From NCBI GenBank assembly GCA_944363035.1, contig CALVTS010000005.1, forward strand, positions 1 to 64,000: DNA of 64,000 bases, written 5' to 3'. This document shows, piece by piece, positions 1 through 8,356 of this stretch; position 1 is the stretch's first letter, and each line of letters opens with the position of its first letter. The notes beneath the pieces are model-generated. The model saw only the letters and a list, made by a program, of their open reading frames with translations. It searched no databases and had not been told where the DNA came from. Both the position numbers and the translations under genes were made by a program. Origin of the DNA: an uncultured Clostridia bacterium (GTDB lineage Bacteria; Bacillota; Clostridia; Christensenellales; CAG-917).

Positions 1-102
1 CGACGACGAGTTTCCGCAGGGGGAAAGCCTACCGAACCTGATGGCGCAAGGTTTACTCAGGCTGTTGCCAGCGAAAAAGAATATTTCGGCTCGATGCCGT
101 AA
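1..102 (+). other. possible 3' tail of an upstream gene
   Basis: Frame 1 is open from the first base of the window to a TAA at 100-102, so this stretch may hold the last ~33 codons of a gene that begins before the window. Gene order in related Clostridia would suggest dxs or an isoprenoid or exonuclease VII gene here, but the residues visible do not let me identify it. Frame 3 is also open through this stretch into the next gene, so the boundary is uncertain. Confidence 0.25.
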
Positions 103-142
103 AGATAGCGCGTTCGTAGCGTTTTGTCGTAAGGAGTACATT

Positions 143-1003
143 TTGGAAGAAAACACTCCCGTCCCCTCAGAGGACGGCGCATCCTTTCCCGAGACTGCCG
201 AGACCCCCGTCGCGGCGGATCCCTCATCCGAGGCGGACATCCCTCCTCGATCCCCAAAAAAGAGCGCCAAAAAGCACAAGAAAAAGAGAGATCTTTGGGC
301 GATAAAGATCACCGTCGTCACCCTCTTTTTGTCTGCTTTCATAAGTTTTCTCACCGAGATAACTTCCTCGGCGACAAATGTCGCCGTCACGGTGGTCTTG
401 CTCTTTTTCATAATCCTCGCGGGCATCATCGCGGACGGCATCGGCGTGGCGGTGACCTCGTGCGACATCACCCCGATAGTCTCAATGGCGTCCAAGAAGG
501 AATACGGCGCGAAGACCGCAATGTGGCTTGTGAAAAACAACGAGAAGGTCTCCAACGTCTGCAACGACGTCATAGGGGACATCATCAGCATCATATCGGG
601 TTCCTGCGGCGCCGTCATCGTCATCGCTATCACCGTCAACCTCAACGAGACATGGCAACAATGGCTCTCCATCGGCGTGTCCGCGCTCATTTCGGCGCTC
701 ATGGTCGGCGGCAAAGCCTTCCTCAAAAACATCGCCATCTCAAATTCCAAGGAATTCGTCATGTTCGTGGCAAAGATAATCGCCGTGTTCCATCCCGAGG
801 AGCGCAGGCGCAAGAAGAAAGCCGCCGAAAAGAAAAAGAAGTACGAAAACGCCAACGCCGAAAACGGCGCGAAAAAAGTTTCCGCGTCAGATCCTAAGCG
901 CAAGAACGCGAAGAGGGAAGAGGAAGACGTCCGCGCCGCAAGCACCGCCGAAAGCGTATCGGCGGCTACGGACTCTTCGGACTCGGGACAGGATGAGACT
1001 TGA
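143..1003 (+). CDS. integral membrane protein, CNNM/DUF21-like (hypothetical)
   Basis: Membrane protein of about 286 residues. I chose the TTG at 143 because AAGGAG lies six bases upstream (131-136); the frame stays open further upstream but has no ribosome site there. After an acidic, proline-rich N-terminus and a Lys-rich stretch there are three to four hydrophobic segments (around residues 60-85, 90-110, 150-175 and 185-205), then a very Lys/Ala-rich charged tail. The run ADGIGVAVTSCDITPIVSMA and the segment after it resemble the membrane domain of CNNM/CorB-type proteins, which are linked to Mg2+/Co2+ transport, but no CBS domains follow. It overlaps the start of tlyA by 11 bases, so the two are co-transcribed. 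The transport role is inference. Confidence 0.7.
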   Translation: MEENTPVPSEDGASFPETAETPVAADPSSEADIPPRSPKKSAKKHKKKRDLWAIKITVVTLFLSAFISFLTEITSSATNVAVTVVLLFFIILAGIIADGIGVAVTSCDITPIVSMASKKEYGAKTAMWLVKNNEKVSNVCNDVIGDIISIISGSCGAVIVIAITVNLNETWQQWLSIGVSALISALMVGGKAFLKNIAISNSKEFVMFVAKIIAVFHPEERRRKKKAAEKKKKYENANAENGAKKVSASDPKRKNAKREEEDVRAASTAESVSAATDSSDSGQDET

Positions 1004-1727
1004 TCTCTTTTTGAAACAGAAATTCGGGTTGCGCTCCCGCACCTATTCCGAAAACCTCATTCTGAGAGGGATGGTGACGGTCGGGGGCAAAGTGGTGAAA
1101 AAGCCCTCATTCGACGTCGCAGAGTCCCTCGGAGAGAGTGTGGAGATACTGCGCGACGAGGAATACGCCTCCCAGGGCGCGTACAAGCTGGCAAGAGCGA
1201 AGGAAGCGTTCGGTTTCTCGGCAAAGGGGCTGGATTGCGCCGATATCGGCTGTTCCAACGGAGGTTTCACGGACTTTTTGCTTCGCGACGGCGCAAACAG
1301 CGTGCTCGCGGTGGACGTGGGGGAGTGCGCTCTGCCTCCCGAGCTCCTCGCGGACGACAGAGTCACATTCCTGCGCGCCAACGCGAGGGATCTCCCTCCG
1401 TGCGGCGACAAGGATCTTCTCGTCGCGGATCTGAGCTTCATCTCTCTGAAACTAGTCCTGCCCGCGTTTTTCGGGATGCTGAAAGAGGGCGCTCACGCGG
1501 TGGTGCTCGTCAAACCGCAGTTCGAGGCGGGGAGAGCCGCTTTGAGCAAGAAGGGCATAGTGCTTGCCGAAAAGGATCGCATCGCCGCCGTAGAGACGGT
1601 CGCGGCGACTGCGAGAGAGTGCGGATTCAAGGTGAGCGAGCCCGTCATGTCCCCCGTGATGTACGAGGAGAAGAACAGAGAATACCTGCTTTATCTCGAA
1701 AAGTCAGACCTCTCCGCGCGTTCATAA
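993..1727 (+). CDS. tlyA: TlyA family rRNA (cytidine-2'-O)-methyltransferase
   Basis: 244 residues, the usual TlyA length. An S4 RNA-binding domain covers about residues 1-60, followed by an FtsJ-type Rossmann methyltransferase with the SAM loop DIGCSNGGFTD at 84-94, the ADLSFISL strand near 146 and VKPQFEAG near 174. Family members methylate ribosomal RNA 2'-hydroxyls and were once annotated as hemolysins. The start at 993 overlaps the preceding gene's end. Position before nadK, argR and recN is the normal order in Clostridia and Bacilli. Confidence 0.93.
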   Translation: MRLDLFLKQKFGLRSRTYSENLILRGMVTVGGKVVKKPSFDVAESLGESVEILRDEEYASQGAYKLARAKEAFGFSAKGLDCADIGCSNGGFTDFLLRDGANSVLAVDVGECALPPELLADDRVTFLRANARDLPPCGDKDLLVADLSFISLKLVLPAFFGMLKEGAHAVVLVKPQFEAGRAALSKKGIVLAEKDRIAAVETVAATARECGFKVSEPVMSPVMYEEKNREYLLYLEKSDLSARS

Positions 1728-1760
1728 ATATTCAGCGAATATTCACTATACGCCCTCCTT

Positions 1761-1790
1761 TTGCATAAAATCCTCGGTTTTGTTTATAAT
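1761..1790 (+). promoter_or_regulatory. candidate sigma-A promoter P1 of nadK operon
   Basis: TTGCAT at 1761-1766, an 18-base spacer, then TATAAT at 1785-1790, in the 150-bp gap between tlyA and nadK. A start near 1797 would give a leader of about 80 nt. Confidence 0.55.
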
Positions 1791-1833
1791 CGCGACAAAA
1801 ATTCAAAATTTTGACCGCGATATACCATTTCGC

Positions 1834-1862
1834 TTGAAATCGCGCTTCGGGCATTGTATAAT
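1834..1862 (+). promoter_or_regulatory. candidate sigma-A promoter P2 of nadK operon
   Basis: TTGAAA at 1834-1839, exactly 17 bases, then a perfect TATAAT at 1857-1862. The predicted start (about 1869) leaves only ~9 nt before the nadK ATG at 1878, with no room for a normal Shine-Dalgarno. Confidence 0.65.
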
Positions 1863-1877
1863 CATTGTCGATCGGAT

Positions 1878-2696
1878 ATGAAGATAGCGGTATTTACAAA
1901 ATCCACCTTGAAGGGTCATCCCGCGCGCAAGGCGCTTCTCGACGTTCTCTCGAAAGAGGGCGGTTTCGTCATTGAGGAGGTAGGCTCCGACCGAAAACTC
2001 CCGAATGACAGCGAACGCCTGCTCGCTTTCGGAGGAGACGGCACCATGCTGGACGCCGCCGTCCTCAGCGCAAAGGCGGGGATACCCGTCCTCGGCGTGA
2101 ACCTCGGCGACCTCGGGTTTTTGACCCAATTCGACGCGCACGTCTCGGCAGAGGAGCTCGCGAGAGCGCTCCGTTCCGCCGCTGTGAAGCGCAGGATGCT
2201 CATCGAGTGTTCCGTCGAGAAGGGGAGTTTTCTCGCACTCAACGACATCGTGGTGAAAAGCGCTTCCACCCGTCCCGTCAGCATGGAATTGTATGTGGAC
2301 GGACAGTTTTCGGACGCCTACCGCAGCGACGGGGTCATCGTCGCCACGCCTACGGGCTCTACGGCATATTCTCTTTCGGCGGGCGGTCCCGTGCTCGCTC
2401 CGGAGCTCAACGCGCTCGTAGTCAACGCCGTGTGTCCTCACACTCTGCATTCCCGTCCTCTGGTGGTCGGCTCGGACGCCGAGATCACCCTTCGCCTTAT
2501 AAGAGGCGGCGAGGCGGAACTCGTCGTGGACGGCAGATCGGAGGGCAGGCTGTCGCCTGATCCCGTAGTCACCGTAAAGAAAGGCTCCATATCCGCGCTG
2601 TTTGCGGACGCGGGCAAAAACGATTTCTACGAGAGGCTCCTTGACAAGATGAACAGATGGGGGTCGGCTCGATCCGCGGAGGTCACGGGCTTATGA
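1878..2696 (+). CDS. nadK: NAD kinase
   Basis: 272 residues. Makes NADP from NAD and ATP (or polyphosphate). The hallmark GGDGT is at 52-56, followed by NLGDLGFLT (~75-83), NDIVV (~122-126) and the glycine-rich TPTGSTAYSLSAGGP loop (~158-172). The ATG at 1878 fits the family N-terminus (MKIAVFTKS); an in-frame ATG 24 bases upstream would precede the predicted transcription start. No good Shine-Dalgarno is visible, so initiation may rely on a very short leader or on transcript P1. Its stop overlaps the argR start (ATGA, 2693-2696). Confidence 0.95.
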   Translation: MKIAVFTKSTLKGHPARKALLDVLSKEGGFVIEEVGSDRKLPNDSERLLAFGGDGTMLDAAVLSAKAGIPVLGVNLGDLGFLTQFDAHVSAEELARALRSAAVKRRMLIECSVEKGSFLALNDIVVKSASTRPVSMELYVDGQFSDAYRSDGVIVATPTGSTAYSLSAGGPVLAPELNALVVNAVCPHTLHSRPLVVGSDAEITLRLIRGGEAELVVDGRSEGRLSPDPVVTVKKGSISALFADAGKNDFYERLLDKMNRWGSARSAEVTGL

Positions 2697-3148
2697 GCAG
2701 AGAAGCGCGTCAACGCAAGATATTGGAGATAATCTCCTCCCACGACATCGACACTCAGGAGGAACTCGTGTCAAGGCTTGCCGCAGAGGGATTTGCCGTG
2801 ACGCAAGCCACCGTCTCCCGCGACATACGCGACATGAGCCTGGTCAAGACCCTCGCCGCGGACGGCAGGAAGTACCGCTATCAGGCTCAACCTCCCAAGG
2901 ACAGCAAGGCGGAAAGGTTCATCAGCGTTTTCCGCAACACCGTTTTGTCCATCCGCGCGGCGGAGAACCTGGTTGTCATCAAGACGGAGACAGGCTCGGC
3001 AAACGCCGCCGCAGAGACCATAGACAGGCTGGATATGGATGGCATCCTCGGCGTCATCGCGGGGGACAACACCATTTTCGTCGCCGTTGACAGCTCCGCG
3101 AACGCGCGCGTGGTCGCCGACAAGCTGGAGGACATCCTGCGCTCATGA
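2693..3148 (+). CDS. argR: arginine repressor ArgR
   Basis: 151 residues. Hexameric arginine-sensing repressor of arginine biosynthesis that can also act as a recombination accessory factor. The N-terminal winged helix (residues 1-70, with QATVSRDIRDM as recognition region) is followed by the C-terminal oligomerisation and arginine-binding domain (GVIAGDNTIFVAVD near 120). The ATG at 2693 is preceded by GGAGG at 2678-2682 and overlaps nadK by 4 bases; its stop overlaps recN the same way, so the three are translationally coupled. Confidence 0.95.
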   Translation: MSREARQRKILEIISSHDIDTQEELVSRLAAEGFAVTQATVSRDIRDMSLVKTLAADGRKYRYQAQPPKDSKAERFISVFRNTVLSIRAAENLVVIKTETGSANAAAETIDRLDMDGILGVIAGDNTIFVAVDSSANARVVADKLEDILRS

Positions 3149-4866
3149 TAAAGTCCGTTTCGGTCAAAAACATAGCCCTCATCGACAGTCTTGACTTCGA
3201 ATTGGGGGGGAATCTCAACATCCTGAGCGGCGAGACGGGGGCGGGCAAATCCCTCATCATCGACGCTCTCAATTTTGTGTTGGGGGAGAGGGCGGATCGC
3301 TCTCTCATCCGCTACGGCACCGATCACGCCGTCGTGGAAGCCCTTTTCGAGGATTATCTCACGCCCCAGGTGGAGAGATATATGGAGGAGGTCGGCATCG
3401 ACCCCGAGGAAGTCCTCATCATCCGCAGGAAAATGAGCTCGGACGGCAAAAACGAGTGCCGCATAAACGGCAGACCTTCCACTCTTTCCGTACTCAAAGG
3501 TCTCACCGAACTTTTGGTGGACATCCACGGTCAGCACGAACATCAGTCTCTCGTCAAACCCGCGAACCACGAGGGGATGCTTGACGGTATGGGCGGCGCA
3601 TCGCTCGCCTCGGTAAAAGCGAATGTCAAAGCCCTGCACGCGAAGTATCGCGTCCTCATCGCGGAATATTCCGCCCTCGGCAACGAGAGCGAACGCGAAA
3701 GACGGCTGGACGTGCTCTCTTTTCAGCTCAAAGAGATTGAGGACGCGGGTATCGCCGAAGGAGAGGAGGAGGAACTCCTCGAAAAGCGCAAGCGCATCCG
3801 CAACACCGAAAAGATAATTTCCGCTCTTTCGGCGGCGAGAGGGTTGTTGGAGGGCTACGACGGGCGTTCCCTCGGAGGAGATCTGAAATCCGCTTCGGCG
3901 AGCCTTGCGGGCATTTCCTCATATGACGGCAGGATAGACTCCGTATGCGACAGGCTGGACGCCGCAAAGACTGAGATAGAGGATATCTCCGAGACCCTCG
4001 GCGACATGATGCGGGAGGTGGATTTCGACGCAAAGGGCGCGGACGCTCTCGAAGAGAGGCTGGAACTCGTGCGCAACATACAGCGCAAATACGGCGGGAG
4101 CTACGCCGCTGTGAAGGAGTTCTACGAAAACGCCGCGCGTGAGGCGGAACTGCTTTCCGGCGCGTCGGAACGCACGGCGGAACTTGAACGCGAGATAGCG
4201 TCCGTCGGGAAGGAACTCTCGCGCGAGGCGGAAAAACTCGGCGATATGCGACGAGTGCAGGCTGAGGATTTCGAGCGCGCCATGACCAAGGAGCTTTCGG
4301 ACCTAGGCATGGGCGGCACCACTTTCAAGGTCGATATACTTTCGGACTACGCTCCCGAAAACGTCGGCGAGACGGGCGGCGACAAAGTCGAATTCCTTAT
4401 CTCGCCAAACGTAGGCGAGCCTCTGAAACCCCTCGCAAAGATAATCTCGGGAGGGGAGATGTCCAGATTCATGCTCGCGTTGAAGAATATAGTCGCAGGC
4501 ATCGACGGCATAGGCACGATGGTATTCGACGAGATAGACACGGGCATCTCGGGACATATCTCCGCCGTCGTGGCAGAAAAGATGTGCAACATCTCCCGCA
4601 CCCGCCAGGTCATCGCCATCACGCATATGCCTTCTCTTGCCGCCATGGCGGACAGCCACTTCCTCATCGCAAAATCCGTGAAAGAGGGCAAGACGCTCAC
4701 AAGTCTCAACCTCCTTGAGGACGATACCGACGAAGTCGCCCGCCTCATAGGCGGCAACGACTATTCCTCCCACGCCGTCCCGCACGCAAAGGAAATGAAA
4801 AAATGGGCAAGCGACTACAAACACTCCCTCGCCGCCGCCCGCGCCTCCGCTCCGACCACTCATTGA
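3145..4866 (+). CDS. recN: DNA repair protein RecN
   Basis: 573 residues, normal for the SMC-like ATPase RecN that acts early in double-strand-break repair. Walker A GETGAGKS is at 29-36, the long coiled-coil middle carries many Glu/Arg heptads (about 150-370), the ABC signature is IISGGEMSRFMLA (~433) and Walker B is MVFDEIDTGISG. Start overlaps argR (ATGA). Last gene of the operon; a stem-loop follows at 4903-4933. Confidence 0.96.
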   Translation: MIKSVSVKNIALIDSLDFELGGNLNILSGETGAGKSLIIDALNFVLGERADRSLIRYGTDHAVVEALFEDYLTPQVERYMEEVGIDPEEVLIIRRKMSSDGKNECRINGRPSTLSVLKGLTELLVDIHGQHEHQSLVKPANHEGMLDGMGGASLASVKANVKALHAKYRVLIAEYSALGNESERERRLDVLSFQLKEIEDAGIAEGEEEELLEKRKRIRNTEKIISALSAARGLLEGYDGRSLGGDLKSASASLAGISSYDGRIDSVCDRLDAAKTEIEDISETLGDMMREVDFDAKGADALEERLELVRNIQRKYGGSYAAVKEFYENAAREAELLSGASERTAELEREIASVGKELSREAEKLGDMRRVQAEDFERAMTKELSDLGMGGTTFKVDILSDYAPENVGETGGDKVEFLISPNVGEPLKPLAKIISGGEMSRFMLALKNIVAGIDGIGTMVFDEIDTGISGHISAVVAEKMCNISRTRQVIAITHMPSLAAMADSHFLIAKSVKEGKTLTSLNLLEDDTDEVARLIGGNDYSSHAVPHAKEMKKWASDYKHSLAAARASAPTTH

Positions 4867-4902
4867 ACGGCGTCCCCGTCCCCAAACAAAACCTAACACG
4901 AT

Positions 4903-4933
4903 AAAGGTCCATCGGCTAAGTCGGTGGATCTTT
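4903..4933. terminator. stem-loop after recN
   Basis: A 12-bp stem with two G-U pairs (4903-4914 with 4922-4933, loop of 7). It is flanked by AAA and TTT so it could act in both directions: end of the recN operon on + and downstream hairpin of the first 146-bp module on -. Confidence 0.5.
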
Positions 4934-4937
4934 CTTA

Positions 4938-5083
4938 GTGGGAGGAGGTGGATTCGAAAGGAGAAAGGCGAGTGCTAACGCACCGCCTTCGACGGAATAG
5001 CCGTCTTGCCGTTATCTGATCTGCGTGCGGAGTTCACGCAGAACGGCAAACGGCGTCAGCGTCGGGTAAGAATCCACCTCTCC
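4938..5083 (-). repeat. 146-bp structured repeat module, copy 1
   Basis: One of three near-identical 146-bp copies (also 8357-8502 and 32031-32176). Read on +, it begins with GTGGGAGGAGGTGGATTCGAA, identical to the 3' end of the tRNA-Tyr gene at 32473-32557 read on the same strand. The two ends pair (GAGGTGGATT with AATCCACCTC), and inside are three hairpins: GGCG..GTG/CAC..CGCC, GACGG/CCGTC, and a long TTGCCGTT+CTGCGTG stem with its complement. The fold is therefore a closing stem with three arms. Assigned to the minus strand because terminator-like hairpins with T runs follow in that direction. May be a small RNA or an integration scar. Confidence 0.75.
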
Positions 5084-5091
5084 AAAATGAG

Positions 5092-5117
5092 AAAACCGCA
5101 CTATTCGGTGCGGTTTT
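5092..5117. terminator. terminator-like hairpin between modules
   Basis: AAAACCGCAC..GTGCGGTTTT, a 10-bp stem bounded by A and T runs. The same hairpin follows the 146-bp modules at 8511-8536 and 32185-32208, so it travels with the module. Confidence 0.6.
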
Positions 5118-5120
5118 CTT

Positions 5121-5358
5121 GGTGGGAGGAGGTGGATGTTCGCCATAAGTGCAGGGCATTGCAAAGGGGAGCGTTTTGGCGGGCGTTGCCTCTCATTACG
5201 AGCGGTAGGGAAGGGCGAAGGCGTCACGCAAAGCGTGCCGCCGAACCTGCGCGCATTGTGGAATTGCCCGCAAAAATTAAAATAATATTGCAAACGATAT
5301 ATCACGCAATTAGTAGACATTTGCGCGCTAGGTTCGCATACCTTGACCTCCTCCCGCC
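5121..5358 (-). repeat. ~240-bp repeat module (second type), copy 1
   Basis: Begins GGTGGGAGGAGGTGGATG and ends with the complementary CCTCCTCCCGCC, so the two ends can pair. Related copies are at 31758-31993 and 32209-32430. The inner sequence (a conserved block near 5205-5255 rich in GCG) shows no convincing reading frame; open frames across it are short, and their stop positions differ between copies. A terminator-like hairpin follows on the minus strand side (5092-5117). Confidence 0.65.
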
Positions 5359-5362
5359 AAGC

Positions 5363-5390
5363 AAAAACCCAGCCGTTTGGCTGGGCTATT
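5363..5390 (-). terminator. hairpin with T-run on minus strand
   Basis: CCCAGCC GTTT GGCTGGG with AAAAA on its left as read on +, which becomes a T5 tail on the minus strand. The same hairpin occurs at 31998-32025. It marks the boundary between the repeat modules and the restriction gene cassette. Confidence 0.55.
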
Positions 5391-5404
5391 GCTTGTCTAT
5401 GGGC

Positions 5405-5451
5405 TACAAAAAAGATATTTTGGATAAGTTTGCGAACAGATTCGAACTCTC
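5405..5451 (+). repeat. left inverted repeat of restriction-gene cassette
   Basis: Contains a 17-base block (5405-5421) and a 16-base block (5436-5451). Both recur in inverted orientation at 8241-8257 (exact) and 8218-8233 (one mismatch). The second block has a TTCGAAC core like a tRNA T-loop. Confidence 0.6.
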
Positions 5452-5487
5452 GTAAAAATTATCATTGCTGTCGAAAATTAAACCGAG

Positions 5488-5551
5488 CGATATTTTAGAG
5501 AACGTCAAATTCACGAAAAGTGTTACGATATTTTAGAGAGCGTGATATAAT
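5488..5551 (+). promoter_or_regulatory. promoter with 18-bp direct repeats for the restriction gene
   Basis: CGATATTTTAGAGAACGT (5488-5505) is repeated with one change at 5526-5543, a 38-base period. The second copy lies across the -35 and spacer region of a promoter made of TTACGA (5523-5528), 17 bases and TATAAT (5546-5551). This arrangement suggests operator sites. Confidence 0.5.
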
Positions 5552-5589
5552 ATAAGAAATTACCTAAGTTTTAGTACTTGGAGGACACT

Positions 5590-8145
5590 ATGGCTGAATT
5601 TGATAGTTGGATTGAAGCTCAAGAATTTCAAATTACTCTTGATGCACAAGGCAAAATTATTGATTTCCTTGATCCCGAAACCAAAAGACCAAATACCCCT
5701 GAAGAAAGAATACGCCAAAAAATGGCTCAAATCATTGTTTGTGAATTGGGGTATCCCAAAAGCCATGTTGCGTTAGAACGGGCAATTAATATTGGGCGAG
5801 AAATAAAGCGAGCTGATATCGTTGTTTATCACACAGCTGCGGCGTGTGCTTCTAACGATCAGGGAAATATTTATCTTATTGCCGAAATCAAAGCTCCTAC
5901 CATATTGGAATCCGATGGACAGCTTACTGCGTATCTTAGTGCCACATCAGCACAAGGCGGTTTTTGGTCTAATGGAAATAAGATTGAATTCTACAGAAAA
6001 GATTTGGTTGCTGGAAATATTATACCATGGCTTGGTATTCCGAAGTTTGAGCAAGCATGGGACAGTATAGGCAAGTATAGAAAAAGTGATTTAATTGTTC
6101 CTGTAGATTTGAAATTGGCATTTCGCAGATGCCACAACGCAATATATCGTTCAGGTATTGACTCTGAGGATATTGCGCTTGATATGGTGAGAATTATTCT
6201 TTCCAAAATTGAGGATGAATCGAGTAGTAAGGAAGAATGTGACTTCCATATTACACCCGAGGAATTTAACGATCCTAAAGCCAAAGATGCTGCTTGCTTG
6301 CGTGTCAGAAAACTATTTTATGCAGTTCGTGATCGTTATAAGGATGTTTTTACTGCAACTGAGGAGATCACTGCATCTAATAACCAATTAGCAGTTGTTA
6401 TTTCACAATTACAACAATACTCCTTTATGGATTCTCCACATGATGTTATTGGTACAGCATATGAAACATATGTAGCGGCACATCTCAAAGGAGAACGTGG
6501 ACAATACTTTACTAATCGTCTTGTAGTTAACATGATGGTTAAAATGGCAGCACCTAATGAAAGGGATATTATTTTAGATCCTGCTTGTGGAAGTGGTGGC
6601 TTCATTTTAACTTCTATGAACTACCTTTTTGATAAGATTGATGCTTCCTCACGTACAGCAAATGCAAAAGAGGTTCTCAAACGAAATGTTGTACACCAAT
6701 TATTTGGTGTAGATATTTCTCCAAAGCTTGTCAAAATTGCAAAAGCAAATATGCTTCTTGGAAAAGATGGACATGGCGGTATCGAACACGCAAATAGTTT
6801 GGATAGTGTTTCAAAACTCTCTGCCAAGTTCAATGACCTTTGTGGCATTGGAAAACCATCGATTATCTTAACCAACCCGCCTTTCGGCTCCGGACATGAC
6901 CTGCGAATTAAAGAAGGAAACATACTTTCCCAATACAAGAATGGTTCACAGTGGGAAGTTGGCGAAAATGGTGCAATTGAATATAGTGATAAATTAAACG
7001 ATCGCCAAGGCGTTGCACCTGAACTCCTGTTCTTAGAAAAATGCTTAAACTGGATAAAAGAGGGTGGCATTATTGGCATTGTAATGGCAAAAGGGCAATT
7101 AGATAACAGAGAGGCGTTAGCTGTTAGAAAGCTCGTTTGCGAAAAGGCACAAATACTTGCTGTAGTTAATTTACATGAGGATACATTTGAGCCGTTCTGT
7201 GGTTCTAAAGCGTCTGTTATTTTCCTCAAAAAAACAGCAACTCCTGTGACCGATTACCGCATATTTATGGCGATATCCAACAAAGTTGGACAAACCAGTC
7301 GCGGTGAAACGATCTTCAAAAAAGATTCCGAGGGCAGCCCAATAATTAAAAACGGACAACATATCTTGGATGAAGATTTGTCCGAAATTGCAGATAGCTA
7401 TGCGAATTTCAAACAGGGGTGTTTAAAAGAAAGTGAATTCCGTTTTTCAATAGCATTCTCTGATTTGGATGCAGATTCTTTGTCATTTAATCCGGTGCAT
7501 TACTTGCCGCAACATAACGCTGCCTTCAGAAAAGTTATCACGTTGGGTGAACGCGAAGATTTTGAAATCCATCGCTTGGGAGACTTGGCCAATGTCTATA
7601 ACGGGCCTCGGTTTAAGCGCCCTTACGCAGATGTAGGCGTAACTACCGGAGAGACTATCAGAAAATATTTTACGGGAACAGCACTGACTCAATTGAACTC
7701 TGATAATGTAAAATACTTAGATAGCTCCAAAGCTACTCCCCAAGTTAAAAAGCAACTGGATGCACTAACGATACACAAAGGATACATTTTAGTCTCAGAT
7801 TCAGGAACTCTAGGCAGAGTCACATATGCTCTAAGCCAACACGATGGTCATGTAGCAACAAACAACTTAATCCGAATTGTCGTAGAGGATACCGCCTTGC
7901 GAGGATATTTATATGAATTCTTGAAAAGCGATTTGGGACAGAGTCTCATGCTGAAGAATGCTTATGGTACAAATCAAGAGCATTTGGAACCTGATGTTAT
8001 TGCAGATATTCCGATTCCTGTTCCCAAGGACAGATCGCTAATTGAAAGAATTGGGAATGCCGTAATTCAGTCTATCGACGAATTGGAAAACTCTATCAGT
8101 TTGGGTAATTCTGCAAGAGAATTGATGCAGGCATCGTTTGAATAA
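5590..8145 (+). CDS. single-chain restriction-modification enzyme (HSDR_N nuclease + N6-adenine MTase + TRD)
   Basis: 851 residues from the ATG at 5590 (GGAGG at 5580-5584). The N-terminus (~10-130) looks like the type I HsdR N-terminal nuclease fold, with the PD-(D/E)xK residues visible as Asp76 and Glu99-x-Lys101 (RADIVV and AEIKAP). The middle is an HsdM-like N6-adenine methyltransferase: helical region with GERGQYFTNR, SAM motif DPACGSGG from residue ~330 and catalytic NPPFGSG from ~429. The last ~200 residues resemble a type I specificity (target recognition) half. Nuclease, methylase and recognition in one chain suggests a type IIG/IIL-like system. No separate hsdR or hsdS is present. 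Strongly A+T-rich against its neighbours and bounded by inverted repeats, so acquired by transfer. Confidence 0.85.
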   Translation: MAEFDSWIEAQEFQITLDAQGKIIDFLDPETKRPNTPEERIRQKMAQIIVCELGYPKSHVALERAINIGREIKRADIVVYHTAAACASNDQGNIYLIAEIKAPTILESDGQLTAYLSATSAQGGFWSNGNKIEFYRKDLVAGNIIPWLGIPKFEQAWDSIGKYRKSDLIVPVDLKLAFRRCHNAIYRSGIDSEDIALDMVRIILSKIEDESSSKEECDFHITPEEFNDPKAKDAACLRVRKLFYAVRDRYKDVFTATEEITASNNQLAVVISQLQQYSFMDSPHDVIGTAYETYVAAHLKGERGQYFTNRLVVNMMVKMAAPNERDIILDPACGSGGFILTSMNYLFDKIDASSRTANAKEVLKRNVVHQLFGVDISPKLVKIAKANMLLGKDGHGGIEHANSLDSVSKLSAKFNDLCGIGKPSIILTNPPFGSGHDLRIKEGNILSQYKNGSQWEVGENGAIEYSDKLNDRQGVAPELLFLEKCLNWIKEGGIIGIVMAKGQLDNREALAVRKLVCEKAQILAVVNLHEDTFEPFCGSKASVIFLKKTATPVTDYRIFMAISNKVGQTSRGETIFKKDSEGSPIIKNGQHILDEDLSEIADSYANFKQGCLKESEFRFSIAFSDLDADSLSFNPVHYLPQHNAAFRKVITLGEREDFEIHRLGDLANVYNGPRFKRPYADVGVTTGETIRKYFTGTALTQLNSDNVKYLDSSKATPQVKKQLDALTIHKGYILVSDSGTLGRVTYALSQHDGHVATNNLIRIVVEDTALRGYLYEFLKSDLGQSLMLKNAYGTNQEHLEPDVIADIPIPVPKDRSLIERIGNAVIQSIDELENSISLGNSARELMQASFE

Positions 8146-8152
8146 CAAATCA

Positions 8153-8180
8153 CAAGGGCACCGCTGAAGCGGTGCCCTTG
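8153..8180 (+). terminator. terminator of the restriction gene
   Basis: CAAGGGCACCGC TGAA GCGGTGCCCTTG followed by TTT, a perfect 12-bp stem starting 8 bases after the stop codon. Confidence 0.8.
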
Positions 8181-8217
8181 TTTATCATAAGATTCACATA
8201 AACATTGTAGAACATGT

Positions 8218-8257
8218 GAGAGTTCGAGTCTGTGTTTAGAAAAATATCTTTTTTGTA
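8218..8257 (-). repeat. right inverted repeat of restriction-gene cassette
   Basis: GAGAGTTCGAGTCTGT (8218-8233) and AAAATATCTTTTTTGTA (8241-8257) are the inverted partners of the left repeat at 5405-5451. The spacing between the two blocks is shorter here (7 versus 14 bases). Confidence 0.6.
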
Positions 8258-8293
8258 CGTTCAAACCGACAACTAAAATTTTGACTATAAAAA

Positions 8294-8326
8294 CAGAAAA
8301 AACCCTGAAAAATCAGAGTTTTTCTG
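8294..8326. terminator. terminator-like hairpin
   Basis: CAGAAAAAACCCTGA..TCAGAGTTTTTCTG, a long A/T-flanked stem. It lies directly downstream (minus strand) of the second 146-bp module, in the same relative place as the hairpins beside the other copies but with an unrelated sequence. Confidence 0.55.
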
Positions 8327-8356
8327 TGGCTACATCTTTTTTATAGCCCTTTGATG

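Noticed and set aside
4938..5083. Integron attC site
   Set aside because: There is no GTTRRRY core or integron integrase, and the strong outer match is to a tRNA end.
5006..5455. Protein genes across the repeat modules (both strands, also near 31727-31966 and 32207-32741)
   Set aside because: The open frames follow the repeat sequence, have different ends in each copy, run through hairpins and tRNA genes and have no ribosome sites.
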